NCBI GenBank assembly: GCA_004298675.1
Contig: SCRI01000006.1
Span: 1 to 39,483, forward strand
Direction of reading: 5' to 3'
Origin: a bacterium
GTDB taxonomy: Bacteria > Vulcanimicrobiota > Vulcanimicrobiia > Vulcanimicrobiales > SCRA01
Length of the DNA stretch: 39,483 nucleotides
The notes under the pieces: model-generated
Databases searched by the model: none
Told to the model about the DNA's origin: nothing
What the model saw: the letters and a program-made list of their open reading frames with translations, nothing else
Program-made: the position numbers and the translations under genes
Shown: in pieces, positions 24,274 through 32,730 of the stretch
Layout of the letters: each line of letters starts with the position of its first letter
How positions within the stretch are numbered: the stretch's first letter is position 1

Positions 24274-25080
24274 TCACCAGCGTTCCATGTACTCGTCGGG
24301 GAGGCTGAAGTCGGTCAGCGCCGCGTCCAGCGGATCGGGGCTGACGGCGAGGATCTCCTTCCTGCGCGCGTGTTCCAGCAGCGCCTCCAGGGAGTGAAAG
24401 CGAGCCAGCCGTTGTAGGTGCAGGCGCGTGGGGTAGACGATGCGCATCTCGCCGCGCTGCGCGCGTTCGAGCGCTGCGGGCGGCTCGATCCACACCCCGT
24501 GCGTGGTCTCGACGAGATCTGCCGCCGCAGCCTGCTCCGCAGGCATCGTGGTAATGAAGAAATACGCGTCGAAGCGGCGCGGTTCGCCGGGCGGCGTGAT
24601 CCAGCGCGAGTAGGCCTCGACGCTCGAGAGGTCGATGGTCGCGTGCAGTTGCGCGATCGTTTGGGCGAAGGTGGCGTCGCCGCGCTGGAGCGCGCCACGC
24701 GCGCGCGCCAACTCCGGTGCGGACGGCTGCGGCGAGCGTACCAGCAGAACCCCTGCTTCTTCGAAGAGCTCCCGCACGCAAGCCACCAGCAGGCCGCGCT
24801 GCTGCGCGGGGGCAAGCGGCACGGCGTATGCCACCGCGTTGCCGACCGGCACGCTGCGAAAGAGGTGCTCTAGCCGGCCGTTCTCGACGCCGGCGACGCG
24901 GCCGGTGATTGCGTCGTCGCTATCGAGTGCTTCCAGGGCGCCGCCGGGAAAGACGTAAGCGTCGGGAACGAAGGCGCTCGCGGCGCTGCGCCGCAGCATG
25001 AAGACTTGGAGGCGCCCGTCACGCGGGCGGACCACCATGATCGTTGCGGCGGGGCGCGGGACGAGCGGGGTGCTGTCCAT
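24274..25080 (-). CDS. NUDT19-like Nudix hydrolase
   Basis: The 268-residue protein starts with an RPAATIMVVRP strand and LRRSAASAFVPDAYVFPGG, and has the C-terminal half of the Nudix box as ACVRELFEEAGVLLV (about residues 98-112). The box is interrupted by a long insert between the GG and the REL part, typical of NUDT19/NUDT8-type proteins that cleave CoA derivatives. It heads a two-gene operon with the MBL-fold hydrolase; this gene pair is also seen in actinobacteria, suggesting they act together on CoA-type compounds. That link is inferred. Confidence 0.85.
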   Translation of the reverse strand: MDSTPLVPRPAATIMVVRPRDGRLQVFMLRRSAASAFVPDAYVFPGGALEALDSDDAITGRVAGVENGRLEHLFRSVPVGNAVAYAVPLAPAQQRGLLVACVRELFEEAGVLLVRSPQPSAPELARARGALQRGDATFAQTIAQLHATIDLSSVEAYSRWITPPGEPRRFDAYFFITTMPAEQAAAADLVETTHGVWIEPPAALERAQRGEMRIVYPTRLHLQRLARFHSLEALLEHARRKEILAVSPDPLDAALTDFSLPDEYMERW

Positions 25081-25242
25081 GCTGGGCTCGTTTCGGGATA
25101 CCAGGCGCCGGCCCTACCTCGCCGCGCGACATGAGCGCTCGAGCGCGTGACGTAACGATCGAATTCGCGCGTGGTCCTGACGGTAATTCCACGGGCAGGA
25201 GCGCCCCCTACCCCGACGAATAGCAGGCGGTCCCGGCGTGGT

Positions 25243-25317
<75 letters not shown>

Positions 25318-25320
25318 GTT

Positions 25321-25560
25321 TTACAGGCGCACGCCGTCAGCCACGCGCTGTTTGATGGTATCGTAGAGCCGGCCGATGTCCTCGCGAAAACGCAGCGCCA
25401 TCGACTCGACGGGGGTTCCCGCGGCCGCGACGCAGAGCTCCTCCGCAACAGCCGCAAACACGCTCGTGACGATGCGATCATCCGGCATCTCGGGGCGCCC
25501 GCTGTGCACGTTGCGGGCATGCGTGATCTCTTCCTCGATCTGTCTATACGTGATGCGCAA
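25321..25560 (-). CDS. Small protein of unknown function (79 aa)
   Basis: I do not recognise this 79-residue protein. It is probably real because a perfect AGGAGGT (minus strand, 25570-25576) lies 9 nt before its TTG start. The sequence is predicted mostly helical with no membrane segment: [16 protein letters not shown], then a short Pro turn MPDDR, then [18 protein letters not shown] and [20 protein letters not shown]. It has one cysteine and a charged C-terminal helix. The overall look (a PxDxR turn followed by helices) recalls small FlgM/anti-sigma-type proteins, but the match is too weak to name it. It is tail-to-tail with tRNA-Thr. A minus-strand promoter can be drawn as TTGAAT, 18 nt, TAGGAT near 25595-25625, with low certainty. 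Confidence 0.6.
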   Translation of the reverse strand: MRITYRQIEEEITHARNVHSGRPEMPDDRIVTSVFAAVAEELCVAAAGTPVESMALRFREDIGRLYDTIKQRVADGVRL

Positions 25561-25686
25561 GGGGAAAGCACCTCCTGTGCCTACGCAAACGTTATCCTAG
25601 GAACCCAGGTCTAGCCTATTCAAGTTGGACGGAGAGCCGCATGCTCCGCTGGGATTTGTAAAGCGCACGTAAAATGCGTTCCGCCG

Positions 25687-26289
25687 CTAGCGCGTGGCGA
25701 TAAGCGCGTAGTGGAAGCGGAGCGTTTGGGCGGCGACGATCGTGAAGCCGTGGCGCTCCAGACGCGCACGAGCCTCCTCCAAGCGGTAGACGTGCGCTGC
25801 CGGGGGGCCCACGGGGCGGTCAACCGCGGCGTTCCAGTCGATGAAAACCGCGCGTCCGCCCGCGGCTAGCAGCGCCAGCAGGTCGTCGAGGGCAGCGTTG
25901 CCCACCTCGTGGAGCACGTTCAGTGCGAGGACACGGTCGGCCACGCCGCGCAGTGCGGAGAGGGCCTCGACGCCGACGGCCTCGAGATTTTTCAGGTGTG
26001 CCGCCTCCGGCTTCGCCCGCAGCAACGCGAGCATCTCCGGCTGCTCGTCCACCGCGACGACTCGCAGGTCCGGGCGCGCGCCGGCGATAGCGATGGCGTA
26101 CGTTCCGGTGCCGGTGCCGAAGTCCACCACGCAGGCTTCATACGGAGCGTCGAGCAGCGCCAACACCTCGCCGGGCGGGAGATAGGTGAAGCGCGTTGGG
26201 TCGTCCAGGCGTGCTGCTTTCGCGGGATCGAAGCGCCGCGGTTGCCGGGCGCCGTGGCGATCGTTGAGCGAATGATCGTGCGAGTCCAT
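25687..26289 (-). CDS. Class I SAM-dependent methyltransferase
   Basis: The 200-residue protein has a His/Arg-rich N-terminus (MDSHDHSLNDRHGARQPRRF), then YLPPGEVLALLD, the SAM-binding motif I VVDFGTGTGTYAIAIAG (about residues 52-68), motif II acidic residue in LRVVAVDEQPEMLALLR and motif III-like LALNVLHEVGN. The fold is complete to about residue 200 (RFHYALIATR). It resembles UbiE/COQ5-type methyltransferases broadly, but no signature fixes the substrate. The start is ATG 26289; no clear ribosome binding site is seen. It is divergent from mqnB, so a link to menaquinone synthesis is possible but not shown. Confidence 0.8.
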   Translation of the reverse strand: MDSHDHSLNDRHGARQPRRFDPAKAARLDDPTRFTYLPPGEVLALLDAPYEACVVDFGTGTGTYAIAIAGARPDLRVVAVDEQPEMLALLRAKPEAAHLKNLEAVGVEALSALRGVADRVLALNVLHEVGNAALDDLLALLAAGGRAVFIDWNAAVDRPVGPPAAHVYRLEEARARLERHGFTIVAAQTLRFHYALIATR

Positions 26290-26385
26290 GCGCGGGCGGC
26301 TTCGGTCCGCTCGAGACGGCCTCCTTGACGCAGCGGCTTCGCCGCCAGGCACCCGCCGCCGGCGGCGAGAACAGCGTCTCCCGTC

Positions 26386-26994
26386 GTGAAATCACGCTTG
26401 CTCGTCGTCTCGGCGGTACCGGCCGAGCTCCCGCCTCCCGCCCCGGCGCTCACGCTCTTGGCGGCCGGCATCGGCCCAGTGGAGGCCGCCTCCGCCGTGG
26501 CTGCGGCGCTGGCGCGTGAAGAGTACGGCGGCGTCATCTCCGTGGGTATTGGGGGGAGTTTCGGGACCTTGACCAACGGCACGATTGCGGTCGTGGCGGA
26601 GGAGATCTTCGCCGAGTTGGGCGTTGAGAACGGCGAGGCGCTGCAATTGCCGCCTGGCGTGACGCTCGTCGACCGCGCCTACGCCGATCCCGTGCTGGTT
26701 GAGACCGCGCGGCGCGCGCTCCCGCGTGCCGCGGTAGGGCGGGGCGTCACCGTTGCAACGGTCACCGCTACGGAGGAGCGCGCCGCGCAGTTGCGCCGGA
26801 GCTTCGATCCGTTAGTGGAGTCGATGGAGGGCTTTGCCGTCCTGCGGGCCGCCCAGCGTGCGGGCGTGCGCGCGCTGGAGATACGCGCGATCTCCAATCC
26901 CGTGGGGACGCGCGATCGCTCGGCCTGGGATATTCCCGGCGCGCTCGCGGCGCTGCACGCTGCGTGTACCCGCTTGTGGGAGAGTCTGCTATGA
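26386..26994 (+). CDS. mqnB: Futalosine hydrolase
   Basis: The 202-residue protein belongs to the nucleoside phosphorylase/hydrolase fold, seen as LLAAGIGPVEAASAVAAAL, VISVGIGGSFG (about residues 49-59), VESMEGFAVLRAAQRAG (about 143-159, with the Glu that binds ribose) and SNPVGTRDRSAWDIPGAL. This last part is typical of MqnB. It removes hypoxanthine from futalosine in the futalosine route to menaquinone. The start is GTG 26386, with TTG 26398 as an alternative. It overlaps mqnD by 4 nt (ATGA), so the two are coupled. MqnA and MqnC would lie elsewhere. Confidence 0.92.
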   Translation: MKSRLLVVSAVPAELPPPAPALTLLAAGIGPVEAASAVAAALAREEYGGVISVGIGGSFGTLTNGTIAVVAEEIFAELGVENGEALQLPPGVTLVDRAYADPVLVETARRALPRAAVGRGVTVATVTATEERAAQLRRSFDPLVESMEGFAVLRAAQRAGVRALEIRAISNPVGTRDRSAWDIPGALAALHAACTRLWESLL

Positions 26995-27815
26995 GGCTGG
27001 CGTACTCGCCCTGCCCGAACGATACGTACATCTTCGCTGCGCTGACGCACGGTCTCGTGCCGGATGCGCCGCGCGTCGAGGTGGCGCTGCACGACATCGA
27101 GGAGCTCAATACCGCGGCGCGCGAGGGCCGCTACGAGTTGACGAAGATCTCGTACGGAGCGATTCCGTTCCTATTGGACCGCTATTGTCTCTTGCGCTCG
27201 GGTGGAGCGTTGGGGCGCGGCTGCGGGCCGCTGGTGGTAGCGCGTCCGGGCCTCGCGTTGGAACGTGTGCGCAGCGTGGCGATCCCGGGGCAACTGACGA
27301 CGGCGTATCTGCTGTTGCGCCTGCTGCTGGCCGAGCGTGGATTGGAGTCGCCGCAGGTGCGTATGCTGCGCTTCGATCGCATCCTGGGGGCCGTGGAGCG
27401 CGGCGAAGTCGACGCGGGGCTCATCATCCACGAGAGCCGCTTCACCTACCGCGAGCATGGTTTGCGCTCGCTGCTCGACCTCGGTGAATGGTGGGAAGAG
27501 ACGACGGGGCGCCCGATTCCGCTGGGGGGTATCTTGGCGCGCCGCGACCTCCCCGCGCGGCAGCGCGCGGCGGTAGAGACGTCGATACGCCGTAGCCTAG
27601 CGCATGCGCGCACGCACGAAGACGACGTCATCGGATACGTACGCGAGCATGCCCAGGAGATGGATGAACACGTGATGCGCAGCCACATCACCCTCTACGT
27701 CAACGATTTCAGCGACGACCTCGGCGCGGAGGGAGAGGGCGCGGTGCGCGCGCTCTTGGAACGTGGTGCGAAGGCCGGATGGACGCCGGCGGCTCCGGCG
27801 GATCCGTTCGCGTAG
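26991..27815 (+). CDS. mqnD: 1,4-dihydroxy-6-naphthoate synthase
   Basis: The 274-residue protein opens with LAYSPCPNDTYIFAALTHG, the MqnD signature, and continues with the periplasmic-binding-protein-like fold (ELTKISYGAIPFLLDRYCLL, VAIPGQLTTAYLLLRLLL, DAGLIIHESRFTYREHGL). It converts cyclic dehypoxanthinyl futalosine to 1,4-dihydroxy-6-naphthoate. The start ATG 26991 overlaps the mqnB stop. A longer in-frame start upstream lies inside mqnB and is not needed. Confidence 0.94.
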   Translation: MRLAYSPCPNDTYIFAALTHGLVPDAPRVEVALHDIEELNTAAREGRYELTKISYGAIPFLLDRYCLLRSGGALGRGCGPLVVARPGLALERVRSVAIPGQLTTAYLLLRLLLAERGLESPQVRMLRFDRILGAVERGEVDAGLIIHESRFTYREHGLRSLLDLGEWWEETTGRPIPLGGILARRDLPARQRAAVETSIRRSLAHARTHEDDVIGYVREHAQEMDEHVMRSHITLYVNDFSDDLGAEGEGAVRALLERGAKAGWTPAAPADPFA

Positions 27816-27831
27816 CGGCGCGCCGCGGCGC

Positions 27832-28128
27832 TTAACCGCCAGCGATGGCACCCACGATCAGCAGCGGCTCGGCGCCGCTGGCGACGGAATCCGGAAGCGG
27901 CGTGTCCGGCGCGTCGTGCGAGAGGTCGCGTTCGCAGGCGAAGAAGCGCAAGAAGGGGCGGCGCTGCATGGTCGCGCGGTCGCGAATCGTGCCGCAGAGC
28001 ACCGGGTATGCGGCTTCGAGCGCGTCGAGGACGGAGCGCTGCGTCACCGCTCCGTCGACCTCGATCGGCGTCTCGCCGCTGGTACGCGCCAGCGTGCGCA
28101 GGTGCGGAGGCAGCACCACGCGGATCAC
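27832..28128 (-). CDS. MoaD/ThiS-like ubiquitin-fold protein
   Basis: The 98-residue protein has a beta-grasp pattern ([39 protein letters not shown], then [12 protein letters not shown] and a C-terminal [10 protein letters not shown]). The end is a free Gly-Gly, as in sulphur carriers MoaD and ThiS, where it is adenylated and thiocarboxylated. No ThiF/MoeB-like partner is nearby. The GTG at 28128 overlaps the stop of the BNR-repeat gene by 4 nt (GTGA), so the two are translationally coupled. A role as sulphur carrier or protein modifier is inferred from the fold. Confidence 0.82.
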   Translation of the reverse strand: MIRVVLPPHLRTLARTSGETPIEVDGAVTQRSVLDALEAAYPVLCGTIRDRATMQRRPFLRFFACERDLSHDAPDTPLPDSVASGAEPLLIVGAIAGG

Positions 28129-29240
28129 GGCAGCGTCTGCACCTCGACGGAGAGCACGGCCGGCAAGTCCCGCACGATGGCAGCCCAGTGTTCCCCGGCG
28201 TCGGCGGAGGCGTACACTTGCCCCCCGGTGGTGCCGAAGTAGATGCCGCATTCGTCCAGTTCGTCGACGGCCATCGCGTCGCGTAGCACGTTGACATAGC
28301 AGTCGCGTTGCGGCAGGCCGTTGGTGAGGGCCTCCCACTCCTCGCCGCCGCTGCGGCTGCGATAGACTTGCAATTTTCCGTCGAGCGGGAAATGCTCGGT
28401 GTCGCTCTTGATCGGTACCACGTAGATCGTCTCCGGGTCGTGCGCGTGCACGTCGATGGCGAAGCCGAAATCGGTTGGCAAATTACCGCTGATCTCGCGC
28501 CACGATTCACCGGCGTCGTCGCTGCGCAGCACATCCCAGTGCTTCTGCATGAACAGCACCTCGGGGCGCGCGCGGTGCATGGCCAGGCGGTGCACGCAAT
28601 GGCCGACTTCCGCGTTGGGGTCGGGGATATACTGCGAGGAGAGTCCGCGGTTGATGGGCTTCCAGGTCGCGCCGCCGTCGTCGGTGCGAAAGGCGCCCGC
28701 CGCCGAGATGGCGATGAAGATGCGCTGCGCGTCGCGGGGATCCAAGATGATCGTGTGCAGGCACATGCCGCCCGCGCCTGGCTGCCACGACGGCCCCGAG
28801 CCATGGCTGCGCAACCCCGCCAGCTCCTGCCAGTTGGCCCCGCCGTCCGTGGAGCGGAAGAGCGCCGCGTCCTCCACGCCGGCATAGACGGTGTCGGGGT
28901 CCGTGCGCGACGGTTCGAGATGCCAAACGCGTTTGAACTCCCACGGGCGTGCCGTTCCGTCGTACCATTGGTGCGTGCCGGGGACGCCCTCGTAGGTGAA
29001 CGCGTTGCCGACGGCCTCCCACGACTTGCCGCCATCGTCGGAACGCTGCATCACTTGGCCGAACCATCCACTGGTCTGCGAAGCATAGAGGCGGTTGGGT
29101 TCGGCTGGGGAGCCGTTCACGTGGTAGATCTCCCAACCCGCGAAAAACGGTCCCTCGACTCTCCAGTCCCGGCGTGTGCCGTCCGAGGAGAGGACGAACG
29201 CGCCCTTGCGGGTGCCGACGAGAACGCGGACACGGCTCAT
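28125..29240 (-). CDS. BNR/Asp-box repeat beta-propeller protein
   Basis: The 371-residue protein starts [17 protein letters not shown] at ATG 29240, with GGGAGG 9 nt upstream. It carries at least six Asp-box (BNR) repeats of the S/T-x-D-x-G-x-x-W type: [67 protein letters not shown] and [12 protein letters not shown]. These predict a six-bladed sialidase-like or glycosidase-like beta-propeller. There is no signal peptide, so it is probably cytosolic. It lacks an obvious sialidase Arg triad, so I do not call it a sialidase. It lies 79 bp after livM and is coupled to the MoaD-like gene. Confidence 0.85.
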   Translation of the reverse strand: MSRVRVLVGTRKGAFVLSSDGTRRDWRVEGPFFAGWEIYHVNGSPAEPNRLYASQTSGWFGQVMQRSDDGGKSWEAVGNAFTYEGVPGTHQWYDGTARPWEFKRVWHLEPSRTDPDTVYAGVEDAALFRSTDGGANWQELAGLRSHGSGPSWQPGAGGMCLHTIILDPRDAQRIFIAISAAGAFRTDDGGATWKPINRGLSSQYIPDPNAEVGHCVHRLAMHRARPEVLFMQKHWDVLRSDDAGESWREISGNLPTDFGFAIDVHAHDPETIYVVPIKSDTEHFPLDGKLQVYRSRSGGEEWEALTNGLPQRDCYVNVLRDAMAVDELDECGIYFGTTGGQVYASADAGEHWAAIVRDLPAVLSVEVQTLP

Positions 29241-29289
29241 CGTTGAAAGCCTCCCGGTGATCGCTAGTTGGGTGCTTCTACCCGCGAAC

Positions 29290-29311
29290 CCGGCCGAACT
29301 ATGCCGGCCGG
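29290..29311 (-). terminator. Hairpin after livM
   Basis: CCGGCCG (29290-29296) and CGGCCGG (29305-29311) form a perfect 7-bp stem with an 8-nt loop in the 79-bp spacer between livM and the BNR gene. No U-tract follows on the minus strand, so termination would be Rho-dependent or partial. The plus strand has TTTT just after it, but no plus-strand gene ends there. Confidence 0.35.
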
Positions 29312-29319
29312 CGTCTTTT

Positions 29320-30342
29320 CTACGCCCGCTTCGCGACCCCGCCGAGACCCCCGGGGAAGAACAGCACAAGCGCGACGAAGAGCGCGCCGAGGATGAACAG
29401 CGGCTCCGAAAGCGGCAGGCGCAGCACGCTCGGCAGCCCTTGCAGCGCCGGCGCGCCGGCCAGTGCCACGAGGCGGAAGTCCAGGTACTGATAGATGATG
29501 CCGCCGAGCACGGCGCCCCACAGCGTGCCCACGCCTCCCAGCACGACCATCACCAACAACGCGAGCGTGAAGCTAGCCGTCGTGACCTCGGGATTGGCGC
29601 CGCCTTGCAGCAGCAGGTAGACGACGCCGGCGGCCGATGCCAAGAGCGACGAAACGACGAACGCCAGCAGCTTGTAACGGTACGGATTGAGCCCGAGCAC
29701 CTCGACGCGCCCCTCGTTCTCGCGAATGGCCTGCCAGACACGCCCCGGCGGCGAGTGCACCACCCACCAGCCAACGGCATACGTGAAGGCAAGAAAGGCC
29801 AGCGCCACCCAGTAGAGGTTGTGCGTGTTGACCACGCCTACTAGCGGCGCCGGCAGCGCGTCAGCGCCGAGTGCCAGCCCTTCTTCACCACCCGTGAGCC
29901 CGAACGGGTTCTGCATGACGAGAATCGAGCCCGCCTGTGCAAAGGCCAGCGTCACCATCGCAAACGGGATGCCGCGCGTGCGCAGGCAGATGGCACCCAA
30001 CGCGAGCGGCAGCAGCACGGAGACCGCGGCCGTCAACAGCAACGCGTGCCAGAGCGTCCAATGCCAGCGCGAAAGCGCGATGGCCGTGGTGTAGACACCC
30101 GTCGCAAAGTAGAGCGCGTGGCCGAACGAGAGCAACCCGGTGAAGCCAAAGAGCAAGTCATACGTGAGCGCAAGGCCGCCGAAGACGAAGCACAGCGCTA
30201 GCAGGTTGAGCGTGCCTGGACTATTCAGCGAGCTGGAGAAGACGCCGGGAATCGTGGCGTGGATCCACGGCATGGCAACAAGCACGCCGGCCAGTCCCAC
30301 CACGGCAACCGCGCGCGGCGCGCGACTGCGCCGCACGTTCAC
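29320..30342 (-). CDS. livM: LivM-type branched-chain amino acid ABC permease
   Basis: The 340-residue inner-membrane permease has about ten membrane segments and the LivM signature [20 protein letters not shown] (about residues 66-85) and [18 protein letters not shown] (about 275-292). It pairs with LivH to form the channel of a type I ABC importer. It is the last gene of the livK-G-F-H-M series and overlaps livH by 4 nt (GTGA start). The C-terminus is long and ends [11 protein letters not shown]. Substrate is not set by the permease alone. Confidence 0.9.
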   Translation of the reverse strand: MNVRRSRAPRAVAVVGLAGVLVAMPWIHATIPGVFSSSLNSPGTLNLLALCFVFGGLALTYDLLFGFTGLLSFGHALYFATGVYTTAIALSRWHWTLWHALLLTAAVSVLLPLALGAICLRTRGIPFAMVTLAFAQAGSILVMQNPFGLTGGEEGLALGADALPAPLVGVVNTHNLYWVALAFLAFTYAVGWWVVHSPPGRVWQAIRENEGRVEVLGLNPYRYKLLAFVVSSLLASAAGVVYLLLQGGANPEVTTASFTLALLVMVVLGGVGTLWGAVLGGIIYQYLDFRLVALAGAPALQGLPSVLRLPLSEPLFILGALFVALVLFFPGGLGGVAKRA

Positions 30343-31223
30343 GTGATACTCCCGGCAACTCCGCCGGGACGTACCAAGAGCACGCCGGCAAGCAGCAGGA
30401 CGACGGCGAAATCACCGCTTCCGGTGGCCGCGTAAAAGTTGAGAAACTGCTGGAGCAGACCGACGACGGCGGCGGCGATTGCGGAGCCCGTGATCGAGCC
30501 CAGCCCGCCGATCATGACGACGATGAAGGCGAAGATCAGCAGCGCCGTGCCGCGCACCGGGTCGATCGTGCCGTAATACGCGCCGCCCAGCACGCCGGCC
30601 AGCCCCGCCGCTGCGCCGCCGATGGCGAAAACCAGCGTGAAGGCGCGCTCGACGTCGATGCCGAGCGCGCTGACCATGGCACGGTTCTCCACGCCCGCGC
30701 GCACGATCAAGCCATAGCGGGTGTGCTGCAGGAAGAGCAGCAGCACACCGAGCACCGCCAGTGCGACCACGATCACGAGTACGCGTGTGTTGGGGATCGA
30801 GGCTCCGAGAATCGTGGTGGTGGCCGTCATCCATGCGGGCAGCGCCAACTGCTTGGGATCGGAGCCGAAGCCGCCTTCCACCAGCGCCACGGCCGCTAGG
30901 GCCAAGCCCACCGTCACGAGGACCTGGCCGATCTGCTGACGGTAGAGCGGGCGAATCAGCACGACCTCCGTGAGCGCTGCCACCAGCGCCCCGGCTACGA
31001 CGCCGGCTACCAGGCCGGCCAGCCAGCGCAGCGGCAGCGAGGGGATGCCGGCGAGCGCTTCGCCGGCCGTCCACGCCGCGTAGGAGGCGATGGTGAAGAA
31101 CGCTCCGTGGGCGAAATTGAGGACGCGCATCAAACCCCAGATCAGCGAGAGGCCCGACGCGATCAAGAAGTAGAGAGCGCCTAGACCCAGGCCGGTGACG
31201 GTGAGCAGCACGACGGTGGCCAT
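30339..31223 (-). CDS. livH: LivH-type branched-chain amino acid ABC permease
   Basis: The 294-residue permease has eight or nine membrane segments, with LSLIWGLMRVLNFAHGAFFT (about residues 24-43) and FAFIVVMIGGLGSITGSAIA (about 231-250), both family hallmarks. With LivM it forms the transmembrane channel; LivG and LivF power it. It lies 6 nt after livF and overlaps livM by 4 nt. Its gene order after both ATPases is unusual compared with the E. coli livKHMGF order. Confidence 0.9.
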   Translation of the reverse strand: MATVVLLTVTGLGLGALYFLIASGLSLIWGLMRVLNFAHGAFFTIASYAAWTAGEALAGIPSLPLRWLAGLVAGVVAGALVAALTEVVLIRPLYRQQIGQVLVTVGLALAAVALVEGGFGSDPKQLALPAWMTATTTILGASIPNTRVLVIVVALAVLGVLLLFLQHTRYGLIVRAGVENRAMVSALGIDVERAFTLVFAIGGAAAGLAGVLGGAYYGTIDPVRGTALLIFAFIVVMIGGLGSITGSAIAAAVVGLLQQFLNFYAATGSGDFAVVLLLAGVLLVRPGGVAGSIT

Positions 31224-31229
31224 GGGTGG

Positions 31230-31955
31230 CTAGTGTCCCCTCGCAACGGCCGCGAGTCCGAGATATTGCCGGGCCAGCGCGGCGTCGCCCATGAGTGCAT
31301 CGACGTTGCCCGTGTACGCCACGCGCCCTTGATCTAGCACGATGACGTCGCGCACCAAACGATGAGCGACGCTGAGATTCTGCTCGACCAGCAGGATCGT
31401 GGCCACTTCGGCTGCGCGCTGCAGCACATCGGCGACGTGCTTGACGACCAGCGGCGCCAGGCCTTTCGTGGGCTCGTCGATCAAGAGTACGCGATTGCCG
31501 GCGTTGAGCAGGGCGCGCGAGAGCGCCAGCATTTGCTGCTGACCCCCGGAGAGTGTGCCGGCTTTCTGCGCAGCGCGCGTCTTTATCTCCGGAAACAGCT
31601 CGTAGACCAGGTCGTAGCGCAGTGCCGAGCCCGGACGCTCGGCCAGGCGCAGGTTCTCCGCTACCGTGAGGCTCGCGAAGACGTCACGATCTTCGGGAAC
31701 GTAGCCGATACCGCGACGCACCACCTCGTGCACAGGCAAGCCGATCAACTCCTCGCCGTCGAGCGTGACGCTGCCGGTGCGCGGAACCAGCCCCAGCATG
31801 CCGCGCAGCGTGGTCGTCTTACCGGCGCCGTTACGGCCGAGCAGACCCGTGATGCCGCCCTCGCGCACCACGAGCGAGACGCCCTGCAGGATGTGCGATT
31901 CGCCGAGGTGGACGTGGAGGTCGCGAGCCTCCAACAGCACGCGCCCTGAGCTCAC
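31230..31955 (-). CDS. livF: LivF-type ABC ATP-binding protein
   Basis: The 241-residue ATPase carries Walker A GRNGAGKTT, the signature LSGGQQQMLALSRALL and Walker B VLLIDEPTKGLAP, and the C-terminal VEQNLSVAHRLVRDVIVLDQ typical of LivF. It hydrolyses ATP together with LivG to drive import. The GTG start at 31955 overlaps the livG stop by 4 nt, so the two ATPases are coupled. Confidence 0.92.
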   Translation of the reverse strand: MSSGRVLLEARDLHVHLGESHILQGVSLVVREGGITGLLGRNGAGKTTTLRGMLGLVPRTGSVTLDGEELIGLPVHEVVRRGIGYVPEDRDVFASLTVAENLRLAERPGSALRYDLVYELFPEIKTRAAQKAGTLSGGQQQMLALSRALLNAGNRVLLIDEPTKGLAPLVVKHVADVLQRAAEVATILLVEQNLSVAHRLVRDVIVLDQGRVAYTGNVDALMGDAALARQYLGLAAVARGH

Positions 31956-32716
31956 AGTGGATCTCCCAGATAGGCGGACTGTACCGTCGCGCTGGCGATC
32001 ACGCGCTCGGGCGTGTCGATCGCCAGCAGCGCGCCGTGATGCATGACGGCGAGGCGATCGGCCAGACCCAAGATCAGGTCCATACGGTGCTCCACCATCA
32101 AGATGGTCGTGCCATGCTCGCGCTGGATACGCTGGATGACACGCATCATCTCCGGCACGTCTTCCATCGCCATGCCCGCCGTGGGCTCGTCCAACAGCGC
32201 CACCTTGGGCTCTCCGCAGAGCAGGATCGCCAGATCTAGCTTGCGCTTCTCGCCGTGTGAGAGGGTGGCCGCGATCGTGTGCGCACGCCCTTCCAAGCCC
32301 ACCAGCGTCAGCGCGTGGCGGGCGCGCTCAAGCGCGCCGTGGTCCCGCTGAGCCAGGCGCCACAGCGCGCCGCTGCCGCCCAAGTAGGCCCGCGCCGCCA
32401 GGCTTGCATTCTCCAGGACGCTCAAGCCCGCGAACACGGCGGAGGTTTGAAAGGTGCGCCCCAGACCCAGGCGCGCGCGCACGTACGGCGGCGCGTGCGT
32501 GATATCGCGTGATCCAAACATCACCGTGCCGCTACTGGGACGCACGATGCCGGTAAGCACGTTGAAGAGCGTCGTCTTGCCGGCGCCGTTGGGGCCGATG
32601 ATGACGAGAAACTCGCCCTCGCGCACCTCGAGTGAGACGTCCTCGACGATGGAGACGCCGCCGATGCGCACGCACAATCCCGTCGTTCGCAGCAGCGCGC
32701 GGCGTCCTGACTCCAT
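31952..32716 (-). CDS. livG: LivG-type ABC ATP-binding protein
   Basis: The 254-residue ATPase has Walker A GPNGAGKTT, signature LSHGEKRKLDLAILL, Walker B VALLDEPTAGMAMEDV and the LivG-specific C-terminal stretch MVEHRMDLILGLADRLAVMH ending SAYLGD. The Gly in the second position of the ABC signature is replaced by His (LSHGE), as in many LivG proteins. It lies 14 nt after livK and overlaps livF. Confidence 0.92.
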   Translation of the reverse strand: MESGRRALLRTTGLCVRIGGVSIVEDVSLEVREGEFLVIIGPNGAGKTTLFNVLTGIVRPSSGTVMFGSRDITHAPPYVRARLGLGRTFQTSAVFAGLSVLENASLAARAYLGGSGALWRLAQRDHGALERARHALTLVGLEGRAHTIAATLSHGEKRKLDLAILLCGEPKVALLDEPTAGMAMEDVPEMMRVIQRIQREHGTTILMVEHRMDLILGLADRLAVMHHGALLAIDTPERVIASATVQSAYLGDPL

Positions 32717-32730
32717 CGGCGAAGTACTCT

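Noticed and set aside
28129-28338. N-terminal extension of the MoaD/ThiS-like protein
   Set aside because: It is an Arg-rich shadow of the BNR gene end; GTG 28128 gives the normal beta-grasp length and a GTGA overlap.
27695-29035. 446-codon open frame on the minus strand
   Set aside because: It is a frame-shifted, Arg/Ser/Pro-rich shadow of the BNR-repeat gene with no domain.
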